NCBI GenBank assembly: GCA_024103005.1
Contig: JAGFJA010000047.1
Location: 117,787-181,786 of the forward strand
DNA from: Saprospiraceae bacterium
GTDB taxonomy: Bacteria > Bacteroidota > Bacteroidia > Chitinophagales > Saprospiraceae
Reading direction: 5' to 3'
DNA length: 64,000 nt
A program made the position numbers and the translations under genes. The stretch's first letter is position 1, and every line of letters begins with the position of its first letter. This document shows, in pieces, positions 16,240 through 25,612 of this stretch. Under the pieces are notes generated by a model, which did no database searches, had not been told where the DNA came from, and saw only the letters and a list, made by a program, of their open reading frames with translations.

Positions 16240-17514
16240 ATGTCAAGAAAACACGTAGACGTAATTATTGGATTACAGTGGGGTGATGAAGGTAAGGGGA
16301 AAATAGTCGATTACCTTGCAGAACAATATGATATAGTTTGTAGATTTCAGGGAGGACCAAATGCCGGTCATACCCTGAAAATAGATGGAAATAAGTTTGT
16401 ATTACATACTGTTCCGAGTGGAATTTTCAGGAAGAATATCATTAATGTAATAGGAAACGGAGTAGTTATCGATCCGATTACGCTCAGCAAGGAACTTGAC
16501 AACCTGAAGAAGCTGGGAGTTGATTATCTTTCCAGGTTAAAAGTCAGCAAAAAAGCCCATTTGATTTTACCAACCCACCGTTTGCTTGATCTTGCCTCTG
16601 AGGCATCCAAAGGTGTCGAAAAAATAGGTTCCACCTTAAAAGGAATCGGTCCCACCTACATGGATAAAACCGGCAGAAACGGTTTGAGAGTGGGTGATTT
16701 AGCAGGTTCCGACTTTATGGAAAAATATCAGAAGCTAAAGGAAAAACATCTTGCACTTGCCCGTCAGTTTGGTGAAATCGAATACGATCTGGAAGGGGAA
16801 GAGAAAAAATGGATGGCCTGTCTGGAAGATTTAAAAAATTTGGAATCAATAGATTGCGAATACTATATAAACAATGCAATCAATGTCGGAAAGAAAATAT
16901 TGGCCGAAGGAGCTCAGGGATCACTCTTAGACATTGATTTCGGTACTTATCCTTATGTCACGTCATCCAATACCATTACAGCAGGAGTATGCAGTGGCCT
17001 CGGTATTGCACCCAATAAAATAGGAGAAGTAATAGGTATAACCAAAGCATATTGCACCCGTGTCGGATCCGGCCCCTTCCCTACTGAATTAAATGATGAA
17101 GTGGGCGAGCGACTTCGAGCAGAAGGTAATGAATTCGGAGCAACTACAGGACGACCCCGCAGGTGTGGATGGATTGATCTTCCCACTCTTCACCTCAGTG
17201 TCTTATTGAATGGGGTCACTCAATTGGTGATAACTAAATTGGATGTTCTCAACAATTTCGAGAAAATCTATGCTGCTACTGCCTATGAAATTAACGGAAA
17301 AGAGACCAATATGGTACCCTTCGATATGAATACCATTACTCGACCTGTGTATAAGGAATATAAGGGCTGGCTTTCCTCACTTGACACCATTACGGAGACG
17401 GAAAATCTACCCGTTGGAGCTTGGATTTTTATAACTGATATAGAAAAAAAATTGGGAGTACCGTTTTCAATTATTTCCACCGGACCCGAAAGAGAAAAAT
17501 TAATCCTTAGATAA
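16240..17514 (+). CDS. purA: Adenylosuccinate synthetase
   Basis: 424 residues, the usual PurA length. It joins IMP and aspartate using GTP in the first committed step to AMP. The N-terminal signature GLQWGDEGKGKIVDYL, the catalytic PNAGHT motif, the GIGPTYMDK segment and the C-terminal FSIISTGPERE are all present. The start has its own -7 box 20 bases upstream. The stop overlaps the next start by one base (TAATG). Confidence 0.98.
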   Translation: MSRKHVDVIIGLQWGDEGKGKIVDYLAEQYDIVCRFQGGPNAGHTLKIDGNKFVLHTVPSGIFRKNIINVIGNGVVIDPITLSKELDNLKKLGVDYLSRLKVSKKAHLILPTHRLLDLASEASKGVEKIGSTLKGIGPTYMDKTGRNGLRVGDLAGSDFMEKYQKLKEKHLALARQFGEIEYDLEGEEKKWMACLEDLKNLESIDCEYYINNAINVGKKILAEGAQGSLLDIDFGTYPYVTSSNTITAGVCSGLGIAPNKIGEVIGITKAYCTRVGSGPFPTELNDEVGERLRAEGNEFGATTGRPRRCGWIDLPTLHLSVLLNGVTQLVITKLDVLNNFEKIYAATAYEINGKETNMVPFDMNTITRPVYKEYKGWLSSLDTITETENLPVGAWIFITDIEKKLGVPFSIISTGPEREKLILR

Positions 17515-17882
17515 TGTGCAGCAAGGCAGTAAATAACAGCCTTTGGGATTTAAAGTGTATTTATTGCCATCACACTGACTTATTCCTGTCTGATGCCCTG
17601 TTTTCTAAAAACTGGTTTAATATGATACATTTTTGCCAACATTGCAACAATGGATATATATTCAAGGCTGGAATTCAATGGACTGGGTATTATTCCTTCT
17701 ATTTGCTCAGTTCTGTGTTATTCTTTATTTTTCTTTACTTATACATATTTGTAATCAATATTTCATCAGCCGGGCTAGCCATTTTACTTAGCGTGGTCTC
17801 TCTGTTTCCTTTTTTTAAAATTATCTTAAGGATTGCCCGCGTCGTTTATTTAAGAATATTCATTTTTTATCTTGACAGGTAA
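17514..17882 (+). CDS. Small zinc-ribbon membrane protein, unknown
   Basis: 122 residues. The N-terminal half has two cysteine pairs (CIYCHH near residue 15 and CQHC near residue 41) that look like a small zinc ribbon. The C-terminal half has two membrane helices. The layout recalls DUF983-type proteins, but I cannot place it firmly. It starts on the last base of the purA stop codon, so translation is coupled to purA. Confidence 0.65.
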   Translation: MCSKAVNNSLWDLKCIYCHHTDLFLSDALFSKNWFNMIHFCQHCNNGYIFKAGIQWTGYYSFYLLSSVLFFIFLYLYIFVINISSAGLAILLSVVSLFPFFKIILRIARVVYLRIFIFYLDR

Positions 17883-17910
17883 ACAGTCAGACAAGCACAT
17901 CACCACGCCT

Positions 17911-19380
17911 TTAAACCAATCGCCAGGAGGATTGCCGATCGATATGTTTCTGCTTAGGTCTGTGGTTTTGCTGACTCAAAGCACAGGCAACCCTTGCAGC
18001 TATTTCAGCTTCGGCCATTTCTATCTGAATTCTTGAATCCTCATTAAAATATTGAGTTACAAAAGAAGTATCAAAGTTCCCTGATACAAAAGCTTCATGG
18101 TTCATAACAAACCTGCCGAATGGAAGAGTAGTTTCCATACCATTTATATCATATTGATCAATGGCTTCTTTCATTCGTTGAATTGCCTTCATCCTTGTAA
18201 CATCCCAAACTATTAATTTAGAAATTAATGGATCAAAAAATACCGAAACCTCATCTCCCTGTTGATATCCTCCATCTACTCTAAAATATTCACCTTTCGG
18301 CTCCGAATATTTTGTGAGTGTGCCTGTAGAAGGAAGAAAATTTGCAAATGAGTCTTCTGCATATATGCGTAACTCAATAGCGTGACCCCTTATCTCCAAA
18401 TCATCCTGACAAAAGCCCAGCCCTTTTCCCTCTGCTATTTTGATCTGCTCTTCTACCAGGTCAAGCCCCGTAATAAACTCCGTTACAGGGTGTTCTACCT
18501 GCAATCGGGTATTCATTTCCAAAAAATAAAAGTTTAGATCAGCATCTACTATAAACTCTACTGTACCTACTCCCCTATAACCACAGGCCCGTGCAACATT
18601 CACTGCAGTAGTGCCCATCGCTGTACGCATTTCTTCGGTAACAACAGAACTCGGAGCTTCTTCCACAACCTTCTGATGTCGTCGCTGGATGGAACATTCG
18701 CGCTCAAACAAGTGGCATACATTGCCATAGTTATCTGCAATAACCTGAATTTCTATATGCCGGGGCTTCAGCACATATTTTTCTATCATCACAGAACCAT
18801 CCTTAAATGCTGTAATCGCTTCACTGACAGCAAAGTCGTAAGCTTCATCAAATTCTGAATCATCGTTTACAACTCGCATACCTTTACCTCCCCCGCCGGC
18901 TGCCGCTTTTATCAGAATCGGGTATCCAACTTTTTTCGCTGCCTCCCTGGCAACCTTCTTATCGGCAACCAACCCATCTGTCCCAGGCACCATAGGAATA
19001 TTGAACGCCTTTACTGCCTCTTTGGCAGCCAATTTATTTCCCATTGTTCTGATGGATTCAGGAGTCGGACCAATAAAGATTAACCCGGCTTTTTCAACCT
19101 GATTTGCAAAATCTTCATTCTCACTCAGAAATCCATAACCTGGGTGAATACCATCAGCACTCGCTTCAAGGGCAACCTTTATAATTTTTTCACCATTTAA
19201 ATAAGATTCAGCAAGGATGTTGGGGCCGATATAATAGGCTTCATCTGCATTCAGTGTATGTAATGCCTCTCGATCCGCATCAGAATATACTGCAACCGTC
19301 TTTATACCCAACTTCTTGCAAGTTTTAATTATTCTATTCGCAATTTCCCCCCTGTTTGCAATCAATATCTTTTTCATCAA
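17911..19380 (-). CDS. accC: Biotin carboxylase subunit (acetyl-/propionyl-CoA carboxylase type)
   Basis: 489 residues with the three-part biotin carboxylase fold: N-terminal KILIANRGEIANRII, ATP-grasp domain with the glycine loop KAAAGGGGKGMR, and FLEMNTRLQVEHPVTE before the C-terminal domain. It carboxylates biotin on a carrier protein with ATP and bicarbonate. There is no biotinyl domain, so the carrier is encoded elsewhere. It stands alone here without carboxyltransferase genes, which leaves open whether it serves acetyl-CoA or propionyl-CoA carboxylase. Confidence 0.93.
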   Translation of the reverse strand: MMKKILIANRGEIANRIIKTCKKLGIKTVAVYSDADREALHTLNADEAYYIGPNILAESYLNGEKIIKVALEASADGIHPGYGFLSENEDFANQVEKAGLIFIGPTPESIRTMGNKLAAKEAVKAFNIPMVPGTDGLVADKKVAREAAKKVGYPILIKAAAGGGGKGMRVVNDDSEFDEAYDFAVSEAITAFKDGSVMIEKYVLKPRHIEIQVIADNYGNVCHLFERECSIQRRHQKVVEEAPSSVVTEEMRTAMGTTAVNVARACGYRGVGTVEFIVDADLNFYFLEMNTRLQVEHPVTEFITGLDLVEEQIKIAEGKGLGFCQDDLEIRGHAIELRIYAEDSFANFLPSTGTLTKYSEPKGEYFRVDGGYQQGDEVSVFFDPLISKLIVWDVTRMKAIQRMKEAIDQYDINGMETTLPFGRFVMNHEAFVSGNFDTSFVTQYFNEDSRIQIEMAEAEIAARVACALSQQNHRPKQKHIDRQSSWRLV

Positions 19381-19489
19381 TCAGTTCCTTTGTACCAAAT
19401 ATAGTCAAAGCAGACAAAACTAAACCGCTTAATAAAAATAACATACAATATTATAATACATATATTATTGATAATCTGAATGTTTTAAC

Positions 19490-20275
19490 TTATTTATTCT
19501 TAATTAAATAATTTAAAATATTTGTTGAAAATTGAAATGAGGTGGGCAAATCGAAAACATTGTTACCAATTTTGGCTATTGGCACAACTCCCTGGATGGC
19601 ATTTGTACAATAGGCTGCCTTAAAGGCGTATATATCAGCAGGTTTTATTGGAATCTCCACACAATTTATACCTGATTCTTTACAAAACTCTAAAACTGCC
19701 CTTCGCATCACGCCGTCCAGGCAACCGGATGATAAGGGAGGGTAAAAATGTTTACCGGCAGAATCAATGAAGAAAATATTGGAAGAAATACATTCCACAA
19801 TCTCGCTTTTTTCATTTAAAACCATTAAATCATCTGTATTTTTTTCATGATTTTCTAAAGACAGTAAAACCTGTTCAGAACGGGACAGCAATTTATAATT
19901 ACCCAATCCGCCGGAATAAACGGTAATTTTCTCAGCAATTTCGACCTTGTTTTTAAATTTACCGAAATGATTAAATGGATTGTCCGCCTCCGACAGTCTG
20001 ACATGACATCGCATAAGATTTGAAACGGGCAAATACAATCCATCACCATCACGAACGACTGTTAGTTTTATCCGACCGGAATAATAAGCAGGCATGTAGC
20101 TTTTCAAAAATGCTTCAAACTGTGACAATGTCAAAAAATGAGCAGGAACAATAAATTTAAGAAAGGAAGCCGTTTTTAAAATCCTTTCGTAATGCAGCTT
20201 CAATAGAGGAATTCTTCCCTTTAAGGCCAAAATTGATTCAAAAAAACCATCTCCATATGACTGGCCTCTGTCCAT
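19490..20275 (-). CDS. Aminotransferase class IV (aminodeoxychorismate lyase-like)
   Basis: 261-residue PLP enzyme of fold type IV. Signatures are SYGDGFFESI at the N-terminus, a lysine in GNYKLLSR for the Schiff base, and ECISSNIFFID. The C-terminal GVMRRAV and TNAIQGVVPI segments resemble PabC and D-amino-acid or branched-chain transaminases. With an incomplete context, PabC (p-aminobenzoate for folate) is the best guess. It lies 5 bases after the tRNA-modifying methyltransferase gene and is probably co-transcribed. Confidence 0.82.
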   Translation of the reverse strand: MDRGQSYGDGFFESILALKGRIPLLKLHYERILKTASFLKFIVPAHFLTLSQFEAFLKSYMPAYYSGRIKLTVVRDGDGLYLPVSNLMRCHVRLSEADNPFNHFGKFKNKVEIAEKITVYSGGLGNYKLLSRSEQVLLSLENHEKNTDDLMVLNEKSEIVECISSNIFFIDSAGKHFYPPLSSGCLDGVMRRAVLEFCKESGINCVEIPIKPADIYAFKAAYCTNAIQGVVPIAKIGNNVFDLPTSFQFSTNILNYLIKNK

Positions 20276-20280
20276 CTGCT

Positions 20281-20946
20281 CTAAATTAAAGGTTTTGTAG
20301 CTCTTGTCATTTCTCTTTTTCCCGGAGGACCGGGTAAGGCTTCCAAGATAAATCCTGCAGCTTTCAGATTACGCTTTACATAACCTTTGGCACAGTATGT
20401 TGTCAAAACTCCACCTGATTTCATCATAAGATATAGCTCTTCAAAAAAAGTTATCGTCCACAATTCAGGCTGGACGTCGGGTGCGAAGGCATCAAAATAA
20501 ACAAGGTTGAAAGACTGATGGGACTTAAAGTCAAGAAAATCGGTTTCAAGTTTAAGCAAATCAAAACCGGTTTCAATTTTTTCAGTTATGTTCCATCTGC
20601 ATTGGTGCAATTTTCGAAAAACTTCTTTCTCACTATCTGTCAGATGCAGCGCATTCATGAATAATTTAACCTCATTACTTCGGAGCGGATACTTTTCCAG
20701 GGCAGTATAGTGTATCCCGATATTTTCAGGCTTAGCCGTAATGGTGGCAAATGCATTTAAGCCTGTTCCAAAACCTATTTCTAGAATGGAAACAAAGGAA
20801 GACTTTTCTATAACTTTCTCCAAACCGGCCTTGATAAAGACATGTTCTGTCTCAGTAAGTGCGCCATGGGTTGAATGATAAAATGCCTGAAACCTGTCAG
20901 AAAACAATGTAGGAGAATGATCCTTAGTAAGTTGCACCTCATTCAT
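20281..20946 (-). CDS. MnmD-like tRNA (5-methylaminomethyl-2-thiouridine)-methyltransferase
   Basis: 221 residues matching the methyltransferase half of MnmC. Signatures are LTKDHSPTLFSDRF, the SAM motif ILEIGFGTGLNAF, the active-site region YFDAFAPDVQPELW and the C-terminal GYVKRNLKAAGF with PGPPGKREM. It adds the last methyl in mnm5s2U34 synthesis in tRNA. The FAD oxidase half of MnmC is absent, as in stand-alone MnmD proteins. The start lies directly behind the T-run of the upstream terminator. Confidence 0.88.
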   Translation of the reverse strand: MNEVQLTKDHSPTLFSDRFQAFYHSTHGALTETEHVFIKAGLEKVIEKSSFVSILEIGFGTGLNAFATITAKPENIGIHYTALEKYPLRSNEVKLFMNALHLTDSEKEVFRKLHQCRWNITEKIETGFDLLKLETDFLDFKSHQSFNLVYFDAFAPDVQPELWTITFFEELYLMMKSGGVLTTYCAKGYVKRNLKAAGFILEALPGPPGKREMTRATKPLI

Positions 20947-20948
20947 AT

Positions 20949-20972
20949 TAAAAAAAAGGCCGGAATAACCGG
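20949..20972 (-). terminator. Terminator after the small lipoprotein gene
   Basis: On the minus strand AGCCGG-TTATT-CCGGCC is followed by seven T. It lies between the small lipoprotein gene and the start of the MnmD-like gene. Confidence 0.8.
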
Positions 20973-21028
20973 CTTGTCTCTTTCAAAGAAATTAATAGTC
21001 GATTCACAACTATCTAATCCTGAATAAA

Positions 21029-21187
21029 TTATTTGAATAAATCAAATGAAATCAGACTGGAAATATTACTTGAAACACTTGTATTGTAAGGGCATCCGTA
21101 GCCTCTGTTGCATGATGTGGTACCAAATACCACTGCAGCCAATAAAAAGAGAGCAATAATTTTCCCAAAAACTTTCTTGTTATTCAT
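21029..21187 (-). CDS. Small lipoprotein, unknown
   Basis: 52 residues starting MNNKKVFGKIIALFLLAAVV with lipobox TTSC at residue 26, then a short mature part with a second cysteine (GYGCPYN). A longer reading from 21214 would begin inside the -7 box (21212-21219) and is rejected. The gene has a complete promoter and terminator of its own, so it is a real monocistronic unit. Function unknown. Confidence 0.75.
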   Translation of the reverse strand: MNNKKVFGKIIALFLLAAVVFGTTSCNRGYGCPYNTSVSSNISSLISFDLFK

Positions 21188-21211
21188 GGTCAAGTTGTTT
21201 AATTGATGGCG

Positions 21212-21219
21212 CAAAGTTA
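21212..21219 (-). promoter_or_regulatory. -7 box of the small lipoprotein gene
   Basis: TAACTTTG on the minus strand, 25 bases before the ATG at 21187. Confidence 0.65.
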
Positions 21220-21391
21220 CTAAAAATTGATATTTCTAAATGGTTAAACGCAATTTTTACTGAATTATTCCCTTCAACAGGGTTTTATTACATGAATTTT
21301 AATGTAAATTTTTAATTAAGAGATTCAAACTATACCTTACATACTGAATTTCAAGTATTTAAAAATTTTAAAAAAATCCTCTAAAAAATTA

Positions 21392-21421
21392 TTGGAATTT
21401 AGCATTCCTTATTTATCTTTG
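21392..21421 (+). promoter_or_regulatory. tRNA-Gln promoter
   Basis: TTG at 21392-21394, spacer 19, TATCTTTG at 21414-21421, 18 bases before the mature tRNA. Confidence 0.75.
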
Positions 21422-21439
21422 CAGCCGCTAATAGCAAAT

Positions 21440-21510
21440 TGACCGATGGTGTAACGGTAGCACAACAGATTTTGGTTCTGTTTGTCAAGGTTCGAATCCT
21501 TGTCGGTCAA
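21440..21510 (+). tRNA. tRNA-Gln (anticodon TTG)
   Basis: 71-nt cloverleaf. Acceptor TGACCGA pairs with TCGGTCA, the anticodon stem ACAGA/TCTGT encloses TTTTGGT (anticodon TTG, reading CAA and CAG), and the T arm contains GGTTCGAATCC. CCA is not encoded. Promoter and terminator frame it as a single-gene transcript. Confidence 0.95.
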
Positions 21511-21511
21511 C

Positions 21512-21543
21512 AAAAGGTCTTGTTAAAAACAGGACCTTTTTTG
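21512..21543 (+). terminator. Terminator after tRNA-Gln
   Basis: AAAAGGTC and GACCTTTT arms with inner TTGTT/AACA pairing, ending in six T. Confidence 0.85.
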
Positions 21544-21553
21544 TTTTAAATGC

Positions 21554-21676
21554 TTAAGAACAACCCAGATAGCCCAATAACCAATAGGCAATAAGAAATA
21601 CAATTATCGTTCCAAGACAGCCACCACCCCATTTCCAGGCGGCAATTCCTGCCAATATTGTTCGTATAAAAGACAT
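21554..21676 (-). CDS. 40-residue membrane microprotein
   Basis: Small ORF from ATG 21676 to TAA at 21554. It begins MSFIRTILAGIAAWKWGGGC and continues with one strong hydrophobic helix ending YWLLGYLGCS. The glycine run GGG before the helix and the WLLG motif look like small inner-membrane proteins I have seen in Bacteroidota genomes. It lies 45 bases downstream of the gene at 21722 on the same strand. No function known. Confidence 0.55.
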   Translation of the reverse strand: MSFIRTILAGIAAWKWGGGCLGTIIVFLIAYWLLGYLGCS

Positions 21677-21721
21677 ATTATTTATTTAACATTTCTTAAA
21701 ATATATTCTTCTGTAACCCAT

Positions 21722-23143
21722 CTATTCCCTTCTGATTACAATCATTTCACTGGTGTTAAAGTCAGATTTCATGACGACTTCATTGTATTTTCCCTTTTCA
21801 TTGACCCATCTGATGGCACAGGTATTCGGAGGGATTGATCCGAGATTATCTGCATAAAGAATCAAATAATTATCCTGACCCTTCACCAGAGGTAAATATA
21901 AACGAATAGGTTCCTTTGTGATTAACTGCTTTTGTAAGATCCATTCACCGTTAAATTTAAGTGAAATAGTATCATGATCAAACTCTTGATTATCATATAC
22001 TTCAATCAGTAGCTTTTCTACCTTAGTGCTGATTCCCTTACTTTTATCAACAACAATCTTTCTGTGCTCATCTTCCACAGGAATGACAGCAACCTCATGT
22101 TTGATGGTATCTTTTTGAATCAACTTCGGTCTGATAACCTTATAAAAGTGAGGGCGTTCAAATCCGTAAATATAATTTTCACCTTTAGTTTTAATCCATT
22201 CATTGCCTCTTTCTACCACGCCTGTTCCATATTTATTGGTCGTACCCGCCAGCTGGATATTGTACATATAATAGCATGGACCGTAAAGCTTATATTCTTC
22301 CGGAGTAGTTTGAGCAATAGAATATTTTTCAAGGAATCCAATCTGCTTATTCAGTACGGATTTCATTTCCTGAAAGGCCATCGATTGCGGTTGGGTCATG
22401 CCATCAACAGCAAAATCATTCAATGCATCCTGTAATTTTCGCCCGGATTTCAACAAAGATGCATCAGCTTTAACGGATTCAGGTATATTCTCACTTCTCA
22501 ACACATCAAACATATGATGCAACGACTCCAGATAATCTTTGTAATGGACTATAAATGATTTATAAAAAGCATCATTCCTTGCAGGTTTAGGAGCCATTTT
22601 TTCGACAATTTCATGCAGTTCCTTCCGCTTTGCTTCAATAGCGTCATACTTCACGACACAAGCGTCCAGGACGGAATAAACATTTTTCAGATTGGCTACT
22701 TTATTCAAATCTGTATTTGCAATCAAAGTCCCGATACTGTATCTTTCTTTCTCCAAATCATCCATTATAGCTTTCATTTCGGTGATAATTTTATTGGCCT
22801 GCCTGGCATATTTAGCCGGGAGAACATCCGATTCCTTTATAGCAATATCATATAATTCATAAGGGCTGACTCTATAAAATGAACCGCTTCGATCCTCAAA
22901 AATATTCTCCGGGAAATCATCATTTGAAAACAAATTAAGCTTATATTGAGGCAAATCGACATATTTATTCATCTCCTGATTATACAATTCCAGCAATCTA
23001 TGAATTATCAGAAGTCCATGGTCGCTTTCATTTGAAAAAAGTATATAATTATTGATTGCCTTGGTCTGTGTAATCTGAGTATTTTGTGCTTTTACAACCG
23101 AAATTGCTAAAATCAACGTTAAGAATAAAAACAAATTTTTCAT
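21722..23143 (-). CDS. Secreted protein of unknown function
   Basis: 473 residues with a classical signal peptide ending VVKAQ (residues 1-19). A mainly helical middle part (about 60-280) is rich in Lys and Glu. The C-terminal part (about 375-470) looks like an immunoglobulin-like beta domain, with EVYDNQEFDHDTISLKFNG and LILYADNLGSIPPNTCAIR. This kind of C-terminal domain recurs in Bacteroidota secreted proteins. No catalytic motif is seen. It is divergent from the next gene with only 45 bases between. Confidence 0.75.
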   Translation of the reverse strand: MKNLFLFLTLILAISVVKAQNTQITQTKAINNYILFSNESDHGLLIIHRLLELYNQEMNKYVDLPQYKLNLFSNDDFPENIFEDRSGSFYRVSPYELYDIAIKESDVLPAKYARQANKIITEMKAIMDDLEKERYSIGTLIANTDLNKVANLKNVYSVLDACVVKYDAIEAKRKELHEIVEKMAPKPARNDAFYKSFIVHYKDYLESLHHMFDVLRSENIPESVKADASLLKSGRKLQDALNDFAVDGMTQPQSMAFQEMKSVLNKQIGFLEKYSIAQTTPEEYKLYGPCYYMYNIQLAGTTNKYGTGVVERGNEWIKTKGENYIYGFERPHFYKVIRPKLIQKDTIKHEVAVIPVEDEHRKIVVDKSKGISTKVEKLLIEVYDNQEFDHDTISLKFNGEWILQKQLITKEPIRLYLPLVKGQDNYLILYADNLGSIPPNTCAIRWVNEKGKYNEVVMKSDFNTSEMIVIRRE

Positions 23144-23188
23144 ACTGTCAATTGGAACTTATTATAAAACGTATTAGTTAAAAACTTT

Positions 23189-25612
23189 TTGAAACCTTCT
23201 GTTCCCAAAGATTTTAAATTTATCTTAATCGAAATAATTAAAGAATCATTGTATTCGCTCAAAAATACAGTATTTAAACTTAAAAAAAAGCTTAATATTT
23301 TATTATTGTGCATTCTGGCAAGTCAGGCATTATTTGCCCAGTCAAGAATAAGCGATAATCAAACCGGCGAAGGACTGCCATTCAGCACTGTTATCAACTT
23401 GACTAACCCAAAGGAAATGACAGTCTCTGATATAAACGGTTATTTTAAGCTATCACCCGGAAGTTCCGGAGACAGCATCCTGATTCGTTGTGTCGGCTAT
23501 GATTCACTCCGGACTATTTATTACGTATCAGATACGCTATTCAGACTCAGGCATTCAGATAAAATTCTGGCAGAAGCAGTCATTACGGCAAATGATGCGC
23601 CTGCCATCAGAATAATTAAAAAAGTACTCCGAAACAGGGAAAAACTGGATATCAGAAATCTACATGCTTATCAATGCCTTATCTACACAAAGAATACAAT
23701 AGGCTTTGATACTGACCAAGACTCTATTTCTATAAGGGAATTCAACACTACAACATCTTATCCTTCTACATTTTTTATCTCAGAATCAGTCATCCAACGT
23801 CAATACGTTAACAGGGATAAAATTTGTGAAAAAGTATTGGCTTCCAATACTTCCGGCATGGAAACAGCCCAGTTTGCCATCCTTCCCGAAGCCATACAAA
23901 GTCTGAATTTTTATAATGATTATATTACTATCTTTAGTAAGGACTACGTCAACCCCATATCCCAACTTTCCTGGGTAAAATACCATTTCAATTTGGACAA
24001 GGAATATCAGGAAAATGGAGACACGCTCTATAAAATAGATTTTTGGCCAATAAGCAAGTCAAACAACTGTTTTAAGGGAATGCTGATCATTTCCAATAAC
24101 CAATGGGCTGTTCAAAAAGTCAGGATGGAAAGTGCCACTGATGAAATTTATCCTTTTGTTTTACACCAGGAATATGCCAATACCGCCGGTCATTGGTTTC
24201 CATTAAAATTTATTGCTGAAATTAAATTTCCTTCTGCTATAGGGAAGAATTTTCCATTTATTATCCATCAGGAAAGTTCTTTTAAAAATGTAGCTTTTGA
24301 AAACATTAAGTTGCATCCCGGAAAAACAAACAAAACCATTTTTGCCGAAAATTCAAACCACAATATTGATAGTCTCAGATTTTACAGTTTAAGCAGCAGG
24401 GATTCTTTAGGCTATACATTTGGTAATTATCTCTATAAGGAGACTCCCTTAGGCTTTCTTATGAAAAATATGCAATCTTTTGTAAACTATCAAATCCCGA
24501 TAGGTCCGATTGCTATTGATTACCTCAAACTGTATCAGTCAAATCTCTTTGAAAAACATAGATTTTCTCTGAGTTTTGCGACAAATATGGAAAGATTTCC
24601 GCATCTCCACCTTGGTGGGTATGTAGCTTACGGAACACAAGATAAACAATGGAAATACGGAGGCTCCGCCGGCTGGTATTTTGACGATTTGCGAACAACA
24701 TCCATTCTTTACAGTTACAGACACGACGTTGAAGGAAATAAACTATTCAGGGATCGTAATTTATGGTACAACAGGTATTATAGCAACTTATTCTCAGAAA
24801 ATGAAAGGCATCAAATAGTATTCAACAGGATCCATGCGACACACAATTTGACCGCAGGAATTAACAGAGAAGAATATAATCCACGGTTTGAATACCAATT
24901 TCATTCAAATGAGGGGTATCTTCTCAACAAATACATCATCGCGGAAGCTTTTGCTTCTTATCGTTATTTTAAAGCAAGGCAGGTCAATTTTTTCAACACT
25001 TACTTCATCGTAAAAAATCCGGATTACCCGATAATTGAAATTAATTACAGGCAGGGCATTCTTGGGTTGTTAAACAGTACTTTCAATTATCAGTCTCTGG
25101 AACTCAATTTCAACAAAGTATTCAGATGGGTACTGATTGGCAATACAGAAATTACAGCTCAAGGCGGGATACTCTTGGGTCATCCTCCTATTTTCAAGCT
25201 ATTTAATGCTCCTGCGTCACTCACCGGCTCGCTTACTTTACAGGCACCCGCTTCGTTTCAGACGATGCAACCAAATGTTTACTTCAGCAATCGTTTTTTC
25301 CACTTTTTTCTGGAGCAAAGTATAAAAAAATTGTATGCTACCCGATTTTCCAGCCCTGAATTATTTGTCAGCTATAACGCCGGCTGGGGAAAACTGACCA
25401 CTGCAACCGATCATTCTTTGATAAATTTGAAAGATTATGCAAATGGATATCATGAAGTAGGATTGGGATTCAATTCTATTATCAGAATTCCCATTTATGA
25501 CTGGTTCGCTTTTGGGATTAATGTTGGTGGTTACTACCACTTTCAAAGCGGGTTACCCATACATCTCGGGAAAAATGCAGTAATCAAACTTGGAATTGGT
25601 TTTCTATTCTAA
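23189..25612 (+). CDS. DUF5686 family outer-membrane protein with carboxypeptidase-like domain
   Basis: Up to 807 residues: signal peptide ending ASQALFAQ, CarboxypepD_reg-like domain (about 52-125), a DUF5686-type middle (ILAEAVITANDAPAIRIIKKVLRNREKLD) and a C-terminal beta-barrel part with many aromatic strands. No good ATG precedes the signal peptide. Candidate starts are TTG 23189 and TTG 23249; the second gives a more normal signal peptide length. The role is unknown; the family is common in Bacteroidota outer membranes. Its last 4 bases overlap the convergent tamL gene. Confidence 0.82.
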   Translation: MKPSVPKDFKFILIEIIKESLYSLKNTVFKLKKKLNILLLCILASQALFAQSRISDNQTGEGLPFSTVINLTNPKEMTVSDINGYFKLSPGSSGDSILIRCVGYDSLRTIYYVSDTLFRLRHSDKILAEAVITANDAPAIRIIKKVLRNREKLDIRNLHAYQCLIYTKNTIGFDTDQDSISIREFNTTTSYPSTFFISESVIQRQYVNRDKICEKVLASNTSGMETAQFAILPEAIQSLNFYNDYITIFSKDYVNPISQLSWVKYHFNLDKEYQENGDTLYKIDFWPISKSNNCFKGMLIISNNQWAVQKVRMESATDEIYPFVLHQEYANTAGHWFPLKFIAEIKFPSAIGKNFPFIIHQESSFKNVAFENIKLHPGKTNKTIFAENSNHNIDSLRFYSLSSRDSLGYTFGNYLYKETPLGFLMKNMQSFVNYQIPIGPIAIDYLKLYQSNLFEKHRFSLSFATNMERFPHLHLGGYVAYGTQDKQWKYGGSAGWYFDDLRTTSILYSYRHDVEGNKLFRDRNLWYNRYYSNLFSENERHQIVFNRIHATHNLTAGINREEYNPRFEYQFHSNEGYLLNKYIIAEAFASYRYFKARQVNFFNTYFIVKNPDYPIIEINYRQGILGLLNSTFNYQSLELNFNKVFRWVLIGNTEITAQGGILLGHPPIFKLFNAPASLTGSLTLQAPASFQTMQPNVYFSNRFFHFFLEQSIKKLYATRFSSPELFVSYNAGWGKLTTATDHSLINLKDYANGYHEVGLGFNSIIRIPIYDWFAFGINVGGYYHFQSGLPIHLGKNAVIKLGIGFLF

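Noticed and set aside
21188..21214. Longer start of the small lipoprotein (MRHQLNNLT...)
   Set aside because: The start codon overlaps the -7 box, so it would not be in the transcript, and it spoils the signal peptide.
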